DNA of 6,807 bases from Bacteroidota bacterium (GTDB lineage Bacteria; Bacteroidota; Bacteroidia; Chitinophagales; Saprospiraceae): NCBI GenBank assembly GCA_024277695.1, contig JAJRUR010000130.1, positions 1 to 6,807 on the forward strand, written 5' to 3'. The notes under the pieces were generated by a model. It was not told the origin of the DNA and searched no databases. It worked only from the letters and a program-made list of their open reading frames with translations. Positions 1-5,500 of this stretch are shown here, one piece after another (position 1 is the first letter of the stretch; every line of letters begins with the position of its first letter). A program made the position numbers and the translations under genes.

Positions 1-638
1 CCATCGATGGTAACTCCTTCAATGGAGTTGCTCAAAATCTTTGCGCCGGTGATTATGTGATTACTGTCAATGATGCCGGACTCAATATGACCGAAACCAA
101 AACAATCAACATCCAAGGCCCTGAACCCATGGTCGTTACTTTGGATATCACCCAACCCTCCGGACCGCAAGAGACAGATGGTCAGGTGATTGTATCTACT
201 ATATCAGGTGGTACACCCCCTTACGATATCGTATGGATGCAAAGTAACTCCGATACACTGCGTAACGTCGGCCCTGGTATGTATGTCCTAACGGTATTTG
301 ATCAAAATGGCTGCCAGTACCAAGAAATGGTCGAATTGATTAGTGATTCGGATCGCTGTTTCAAAGGTAGTCCCGTCCTGACGCCAAACGGAGATGGAAG
401 AAATGACGAATTGGTCATTTCTTGCTCGGAATTCTTTAATAGCGACCTCAGAATATTCAATCGATGGGGACAACTCGTCTTCGCAGATACACATTACGAA
501 AATACTTGGATCGGGGTAGACCTTCAGGGCGAACCTGTCCAAGACGGTGTATATTTTTGGGTGATCCGTGCAGAATTATCTGACGGCACTACAAAAGAAG
601 CCAAAGGACATGTCAACTTATTCCGAAATCTTAGATAA
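1..638 (+). CDS. 3' end of a large surface protein with SprB repeats and a T9SS type B (gliding-motility, CHU_C) sorting domain
   Basis: The reading frame is open from the left edge (first full codon at base 3) to TAA at 636-638, giving 211 visible residues, so the start lies upstream; the internal GTG at 57 is not a start. Residues 1 to about 38 are the end of one SprB-type beta repeat (NLCAGDYVITVND). Residues about 43-113 are a complete second one (SGGTPPYDIVW, then GPGMYVLTVFDQNGC). Residues 119-211 match the gliding-motility C-terminal domain used as the type B sorting signal of T9SS: LTPNGDGRND near 127-135, RIFNRWGQLVF at 150-160, and DGVYFWVI near 181-188. By family knowledge, such proteins cross the outer membrane through the type IX translocon and act at the cell surface, for example as gliding or adhesion filaments. 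The PorP/SprF gene 24 bases downstream fits this, since SprF is needed for SprB export in Flavobacterium johnsoniae. The cargo's specific role cannot be read from this fragment. Confidence 0.93.
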   Translation, partial: IDGNSFNGVAQNLCAGDYVITVNDAGLNMTETKTINIQGPEPMVVTLDITQPSGPQETDGQVIVSTISGGTPPYDIVWMQSNSDTLRNVGPGMYVLTVFDQNGCQYQEMVELISDSDRCFKGSPVLTPNGDGRNDELVISCSEFFNSDLRIFNRWGQLVFADTHYENTWIGVDLQGEPVQDGVYFWVIRAELSDGTTKEAKGHVNLFRNLR

Positions 639-650
639 AATCAGCTCGCA

Positions 651-666
651 ATAAAATATATTATGA
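651..666 (+). repeat. 16-base direct repeat, copy 1 (second copy at 1657-1672)
   Basis: The sequence ATAAAATATATTATGA covers the translation start of the PorP/SprF gene and recurs exactly at 1657-1672, again ending on an ATG. Both copies immediately precede a short ORF start rich in lysine codons. It may be a duplicated start region or a chance match in A/T-rich DNA. Confidence 0.5.
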
Positions 667-1619
667 TGATAAAAAAACTTTATATAGCAGCTCTCGTAAT
701 CTTCGTATTCTGTACCGGACTTACGAAACTCTCAGCGCAAGAAGAGACCTTCTATACACAATATTATCTCCATCCCATCTATATCAATCCCGCTTACGCC
801 GGATTCGAAAACCAAAATAACTTGCTGCTGAACTTTAGAAACAGATGGTCAGCTTTTCCAAATTCACCCCGAGCTTATACTATCAATTACGATGGAACAG
901 CTTCAGAAAATTTTGGAATCGGAGCTCAACTCTGGTCTGAAAAAATAGGCGATATAGATGCCTTTAAGTTCGGGGCAAAATTTGCCTACAAACTCAGATC
1001 GGATATCGCCGTGGTCTCCTTAGGGCTCTCCGCTGACTATCAGACCTATAGCCTAAAGACAGAGGTATTTGATAGCGAACTCTATGACCCCGATGACCTC
1101 GTCGCTATGCGCGCCGCTGAAGGCTTGAGTTTTTTGGACGTTGGTGTTGGTGTCTTTGGTGTTGTAGATCAGAGATTTAAATTTGGTGTCACCCTCCCAA
1201 ATCTAATGTTCGTACGAACAGCTTCAGTTGATCCTACACTCGTAGATGACGATACAGAAAAATTCCTCGAAAGCTACTTTATCTTCCTGGCTTACGAAAT
1301 CGATGTACCCGGCCAAACCTTCTCCTTCGAACCCTCAGTACTATTCAAAAAAGAACGCCTAGTACCTTTTCATACGGATTTTAACCTCAGGCTCAATTTC
1401 CTCGACAAAAAGTTGATCGGAGGCCTCTCTTACGAAGTAGGTGCCGGAGACCGACTGGGTTTACTCATCGGAACAAGATTCTCTCAGTTTTTGATCAGTT
1501 ATTCTTTCGATCTGAGTTTCAAAGAATTTCAAGACTACTCAAGCGGGTCGCACGAACTTACTATGGGTGTCCGTTTTGGGGCACGCAAGGATACAGAAAC
1601 AGGAGATATGACCAAATAA
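663..1619 (+). CDS. PorP/SprF-family type IX secretion outer-membrane protein
   Basis: This is a complete 318-residue protein, a usual length for the family. A signal peptide spans residues 1-25 (KK, then a hydrophobic stretch ending LSA before QEE). The mature N-terminus carries the family signature around residues 34-77: QYYLHPIYINPAYAG, then FRNRWSAFPNSPRAYT. Alternating beta-strand patterning follows, and the end carries the conserved GSHEL (295-299) before a final MGVRFG strand, as expected of an outer-membrane beta-barrel. There are two adjacent ATGs (663 and 666), and either could be the start; no Shine-Dalgarno is visible, as is normal in Bacteroidota, and the upstream bases are A/T-rich. 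Known family members associate with the T9SS translocon and are needed for export of proteins with type B sorting domains; the gene just upstream encodes such a protein, so this is probably its dedicated partner. Genomes often hold several paralogues, so I do not assign porP or sprF. Confidence 0.95.
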   Translation: MMIKKLYIAALVIFVFCTGLTKLSAQEETFYTQYYLHPIYINPAYAGFENQNNLLLNFRNRWSAFPNSPRAYTINYDGTASENFGIGAQLWSEKIGDIDAFKFGAKFAYKLRSDIAVVSLGLSADYQTYSLKTEVFDSELYDPDDLVAMRAAEGLSFLDVGVGVFGVVDQRFKFGVTLPNLMFVRTASVDPTLVDDDTEKFLESYFIFLAYEIDVPGQTFSFEPSVLFKKERLVPFHTDFNLRLNFLDKKLIGGLSYEVGAGDRLGLLIGTRFSQFLISYSFDLSFKEFQDYSSGSHELTMGVRFGARKDTETGDMTK

Positions 1620-1656
1620 TAACTTTAGGCATGGTTTTTGCATATTGTCTAATTGG

Positions 1657-1672
1657 ATAAAATATATTATGA
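1657..1672 (+). repeat. 16-base direct repeat, copy 2
   Basis: This is an exact copy of bases 651-666, located 37 bases after the PorP/SprF stop codon. It places an ATG at 1669 in the same context as the PorP/SprF start. No homology extends far beyond the 16 bases on either side. Confidence 0.5.
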
Positions 1673-1746
1673 AGAAAGTGCAGATGATACTTTGGATGGA
1701 ATACATTAAATATAGAGAAATTATTTATTTGAGTGAAGACATATAA
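1669..1746 (+). CDS. doubtful 25-residue small ORF downstream of the PorP/SprF gene
   Basis: An ATG at 1669 opens a 25-codon frame (MKKVQMILWM, then EYIKYREIIY and LSEDI) ending at TAA 1744-1746. The only argument for expression is that its start lies in the same 16-base context as the real start of the PorP/SprF gene and that it falls before the predicted terminator at 1755-1803, so it would be on the same transcript. It has no recognisable domain and no convincing signal peptide. An ORF this short is expected by chance in A/T-rich DNA, so it is listed as a candidate only. Confidence 0.15.
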   Translation: MKKVQMILWMEYIKYREIIYLSEDI

Positions 1747-1754
1747 ATAGTTCT

Positions 1755-1803
1755 ACTTTGTAATGCGCTAAAAAAACGTATTTTAGATATTACAAAAGTT
1801 TTT
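1755..1803 (+). terminator. probable intrinsic terminator of the surface-protein–PorP/SprF unit
   Basis: A long A/T-rich hairpin can form here. Outer arms ACTTTGTAAT (1755-1764) and ATTACAAAAGT (1789-1799) pair over 10 bp with one bulged A. Inner arms CTAAAA (1768-1773) and TTTTAG (1781-1786) add 6 bp across a small internal loop, with a 7-base apical loop. The 3' arm runs straight into TTTTT (1799-1803). A stem followed by a T-run in the gap between two gene pairs is what a rho-independent terminator looks like, although this stem is poorer in G/C than usual. Confidence 0.6.
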
Positions 1804-1811
1804 AATGTAAA

Positions 1812-1833
1812 ATATACCTTGCATAAGGTATAT
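1812..1833. promoter_or_regulatory. perfect 9-bp inverted repeat, possible operator
   Basis: ATATACCTT (1812-1820) and AAGGTATAT (1825-1833) are exact reverse complements separated by GCAT. No T-run follows, so it does not look like a terminator. It ends 19 bases before the -7 box at 1853, overlapping the place where a Bacteroidota -33 element should be; no well-spaced TTG is found there. A two-fold symmetric site at this position is typical of a dimeric regulator's binding site, but the regulator is unknown. Confidence 0.4.
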
Positions 1834-1852
1834 AATCTCATCTAGGCTGATG

Positions 1853-1860
1853 TATCTTTG
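1853..1860 (+). promoter_or_regulatory. Bacteroidota-type -7 promoter box (TATCTTTG)
   Basis: TATCTTTG matches the Bacteroidota housekeeping sigma -7 consensus TAnnTTTG exactly and lies between the predicted terminator and the second gene pair. The nearest upstream TTG (1819-1821) is 31 bases away, farther than the usual 17-23, so the -33 element is weak or missing and the promoter may depend on an activator. Transcription would begin near 1866-1868. Confidence 0.5.
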
Positions 1861-1865
1861 TACTG

Positions 1866-2107
1866 AAGAGGCGATTGGAGAGTGGTGAGTGTAACAAATC
1901 TCAAGACTGATAACCGATTTTGAGGAAAGACAAAAGTTGACGACGAACGAACAAGTCCTTTCTTTTTTCCTTGCAAGGTTCCCCTCGTAACAGATTGAGA
2001 TTATATATCTTGGTATGCATATTATGTTGGCGTAGTAAACGTACTACGAACACATGTATATATATATGATTAAAACATTCTGTAATTTAATAACAAAATC
2101 AAATCTC
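1866..2107 (+). promoter_or_regulatory. long 5' leader with several possible RNA hairpins
   Basis: If transcription starts just after the -7 box, about 240 untranslated bases precede the start at 2108. Visible elements include AATCTCAA (1897-1904) complementary to TTGAGATT (1995-2002); GAAAG (1925-1929) facing CTTTC (1958-1962); the 10-bp palindrome CCTTGCAAGG (1969-1978); and the hairpin at 2025-2052. Bases 1996-2002 (TGAGATT) are also complementary to 2102-2108 (AATCTCA), which reaches the first base of the start codon. No known riboswitch or small-RNA family was recognised. A six-codon ORF (2015-2035) is present but probably meaningless. Confidence 0.35.
2025..2052 (+). promoter_or_regulatory. 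strong leader hairpin upstream of the small secreted-protein gene
   Basis: CGTAGTA (2031-2037) and TACTACG (2042-2048) form a perfect 7-bp stem with an AACG loop. TGTT (2025-2028) and AACA (2049-2052) add 4 more pairs across a GG bulge. No T-run follows, so it is not a simple terminator. It ends 55 bases before the chosen start codon and just before an upstream in-frame ATG at 2054, which is a further reason to prefer the 2108 start. Confidence 0.45.
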
Positions 2108-2557
2108 ATGAAGAAGACGAATGTAATTTTTCAAGTAAGTTCGAGATTGAGCCGCGTAGCTCTCTTGGCATTACTTGCATTTTTGTTCGTTGGTGTCCAA
2201 AATTTGTCCGCTCAGCAAGCTGTTGATAAAGCTTCTGCGCAAGATAAATTTGCCGGCCCGACGTACATTGACTCTGATGCAGCATTGGTTGTGATCGACG
2301 AAGAGATCCAACTCATACGCTTCCAGCAAGAACACCATCCGAAAGCGGATGAAAATCCTTTATTGGTGAAACGTGGCGATATCGCAGTACGTCACCTCGA
2401 AGAGATGAAAGTCAAAATCCTATTAGGAAGATCCGTGAAACAGGCACTCTATGAGACCATTCACAATTTTCAATTGGAGGTTGATGCTTCATCAAAAAGA
2501 GAAGATAGTGAACTCCGTCAGATGAGAGCTCACATGCACCAAAGATTCACTATTTAA
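2108..2557 (+). CDS. small secreted protein of unknown function
   Basis: This encodes 149 residues from ATG 2108 to TAA 2555-2557. The frame also contains an ATG at 2054, but 2108 is chosen because it puts a standard signal peptide at the N-terminus (MKK, a hydrophobic core LLALLAFLFVG, then NLSA before QQ, cleavage after about residue 35) and because its context ATCTCATGAA is identical to that of the next gene. The mature part (about 114 residues) has no cysteine, is strongly charged, and looks mainly helical: DAALVVIDEEIQLIRF (57-72), HLEEMKVKILL (96-106) and VKQALYETIHNF (110-121), ending in a His/Met/Arg-rich tail (RQMRAHMHQRFTI). I do not recognise the family. It has neither a lipoprotein Cys nor a T9SS sorting domain, so a periplasmic location is likeliest. 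The giant secreted gene starts 33 bases downstream, probably on the same transcript, suggesting a linked but unknown role. Confidence 0.82.
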   Translation: MKKTNVIFQVSSRLSRVALLALLAFLFVGVQNLSAQQAVDKASAQDKFAGPTYIDSDAALVVIDEEIQLIRFQQEHHPKADENPLLVKRGDIAVRHLEEMKVKILLGRSVKQALYETIHNFQLEVDASSKREDSELRQMRAHMHQRFTI

Positions 2558-2590
2558 TCAATCCCATAACGAAAAAAAATAATTGATCTC

Positions 2591-5500
2591 ATGAAAAGAA
2601 ATTTATTTACTTTATTAATTGCTTGTTGTATGGTATTCTCTACAGCAAGCTATGCACAGGATGACTGTGCAACTGCACTGCCTTTGCCCATAGGGGGAAT
2701 GGTTAGTGGAGACATTCAAGGAGGTACTACCGAAAATATATTATGTCTTGGAGGTAGTATGGCAAATGAGGATTGGTACACTTTTGTTGGTGACGGTTCT
2801 ACTATCTCCTTAGGTACATGTAATGATGGTGATCCTAATACAGGATCAGCAGCATTTGACTCTGAAATTCGATTATATTCCGGCTCTTGTGGTATGTTGG
2901 TTTGTGAAGATCAAAGTGATGATGCATTCGGATGTTCCGGTTTTAGTTCATTAATTACAAATTTCCAAACGACCGCCGGTACTACCTACTATGTGGCTGT
3001 AGGTTATTGGATATCTAGCGGAATTTCTGCTGGAGCTGATGGAACTTATACACTTTCCATGCAAGTCCACTGTTCTATTTTAGGAGCACAAGCCGTTGCC
3101 AATGCTTGTGATGCTCAAACAAATGAGTACACAGTAGATGTAACTGTAACATATGTCGGTGCACCGAATAGCGGTACGCTAGACGTATACGGACAGTCGT
3201 TTCCTATTACGGGCTCTCCACAAACAGTTACCTTGACAGGTTTGCAATCATCCGGCGCATCACAGAATTTGAATGTAAGCTTTTCTGCTGATCCCGCTTG
3301 TAGCTTGACCCAAGCTGATGCTTGGACTGCTCCGCAACCTTGTAGAGAGTGTGATGTGGTTTGTCCTCAAGATATGACCGTAAACCTCCAACCCGGAGAG
3401 TGTGATGCCATCGTAAACTACAACATTGAGACCGTTGGTGCTTGTGAGGTGGGCATTACCGGATTTGCCGGATATTATGACCCTACCAGACCACAAACCC
3501 TCGTGTTTCCAGGTACTCCACCACTTGGAGGTCCTTATAAAGGATGGACAATTACAGCTACCGGTGGTTCGATCGCTGATATCTCCGGTGCACCTGCAAG
3601 CGTTAGCTTGACTTCCGGTGACCTCGCTATTCCTGCAGCCGCTTCTATGTCGATTACTATTCCGGCTGACGGAGTGATCAACTTTGACTGGGACTATGAA
3701 ACACAAGATTTAGGTAACCCAACGGATGATGTATTCGGTTATGTCCTCAATGGCAACCTGACAATGGTTTCCGCAACCAACTCGCAAAACGGTGCTGATA
3801 TACAAAATGGTTCCGAAACCGTTAATGTATCTGCAGGTGATGTCTTTGAGTTTAGAATGTGGACAAATACTGGACTCTTCGGCTCTGCTACAACCATTAT
3901 TTCTAATTTCTCTGCTCCAGGCATATTGTTACCTAATTTGACTGCAGGTCAATATAGTGGAACACACTTCCCCGTAGGTACTACTCAAGTCTGTTGGGAG
4001 ATTGATGATAATGTAGGCGGTACAAACGAATGTTGTTTTGATGTCGTGGTAGAAGCCTACCCAAATCCTACGAACGTACTCGCTTGTAATGACAATGTCC
4101 AAGTGTCTCTAGACGACAATTGTGAAGCAGTCGTTACTACAGATATGATCCTCGAAGGTGGACCATACAAATGTTATGATAATTATATGGTAGCTATCGA
4201 AGGAGTAGGAGAGAACTTAGGTGGTATGATGATTACAGGCGACCAAATCGGTCAGACACTCACAGTTACCATTACAGATCCCGAAACAGGAAATACTTGT
4301 TGGGGTACCATCACGGTAGAAGATAAATTGCCACCGGCAATCGAATGTGTAGATTTGACCATCGAATGCGATGCTCCACTACCAACGGAGCCCGGTGTAA
4401 ACGATGCAGCTGAGTTTGCAGTGACAGTAGATACCGTATTCCCAATTTTTGATGCACTTACCGGTAGTGGTGGTGGTACTGGTCTTGGTCCTGTGGATGT
4501 ACCTATAGAGGTAAATATTCCTCAAGCTGATCCGAATGTGCCGGTTACTATTACAGACCTCAATATTCACTTTGAGTTTAGTCACACATCTGCCAATGAC
4601 CTCGATTGGAGATTGGTAGGACCAAACCAGCAGTCCCAAACTGTTTTCGTAACAGGTTGTGGAGCCGTACCAGGAGACTGGGATATTACATTTGATGACG
4701 AGAGTAATAGTACAATCTTTTTCTGTGCAGATGTTACTCCTGGAATTGTCGTAAGACCAAACCAATTTGGAGCAGATGACTTGAACCTTTGGGATGGTGT
4801 AGATCCAAACGGAACATGGCACTTGATCGTACTTGATGATCAAGCCGGAGATGTTGGAGAATTTAGACAAGTACAGTTGATATTTACAGTGGACGGAGCT
4901 TCTGGAAATACAAGTTTAGACGCTTGTGGCGAAGTAACTGTTGAGTTTGAAGATGATCCGGATAACAGAGAATGTGAAGGCGAGTTTAGCCAAATCATCA
5001 CACGTCATTGGACAGTAACTGATGAATCAGGAAATGTCTCCACTTGTGAGCAAGATATCTATTTAAGAAGAAGAGACTTACTTGATGTAACTTTCCCACC
5101 GGACTACGATGCTATCGATGATGGTGATCCTTGGGGATTCATGCCTATGCTTAACTGCCAGGATCGATGTGAGAATGGTGGTGGATGGGCTTACATCCAA
5201 GATGGTCCTTATGCAGGTAACCCAAGTCCAACGGATGACGGCACTTGTATCGGTACCGGAGAGCCTTCAGCGATTACTTGCGGTACACTTCAAGCTACAT
5301 TCACAGATTTGAATTTCCCAATTTGTGAAGGTTCTTTCAAAGTACTTCGTAATTGGACTGTACTTGACTGGTGTTCAGGTGACTTTATCGAACATCAGCA
5401 ACTGATAAAAGTTCAAAATGTATTACCTCCGGTGATTACTTGTCCATCAGATGTTACAAAGGAAGTAACAGGAACAGACTGTGATCGTGATTTGATGACA

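Noticed and set aside
288..542. 84-residue minus-strand ORF
   Set aside because: It is antisense to the well-supported type B sorting domain.
1625..1652. Possible short hairpin right after the PorP/SprF stop (TTAG with CTAA, ATG with CAT)
   Set aside because: Only 3-4 bp arms separated by mismatches; the structure at 1755-1803 with its T-run is far stronger.
1969..1978. Palindrome CCTTGCAAGG as a protein-binding site
   Set aside because: A lone 10-bp palindrome within the leader, with no second copy or spacing clue; noted as part of the leader only.
2055..2068. TA-dinucleotide run as an origin or DNA-unwinding element
   Set aside because: It is short, with no DnaA boxes or other origin features nearby, and fits an A/T-rich leader.
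2054..2107. Upstream in-frame ATG adding 18 residues to the small secreted protein
   Set aside because: The extension would place extra residues before a canonical MKK signal peptide, and the ATG directly follows a strong hairpin; 2108 has the same start context as the next gene.
3260..3706. 148-residue minus-strand ORF
   Set aside because: It lies wholly inside the giant secreted gene, whose modules are recognisable on the plus strand; the antisense product shows no domain or secretion signal.
4379..4870. 163-residue minus-strand ORF
   Set aside because: It overlaps the P-domain coding stretch in antisense; the long open frame is a by-product of plus-strand codon use.
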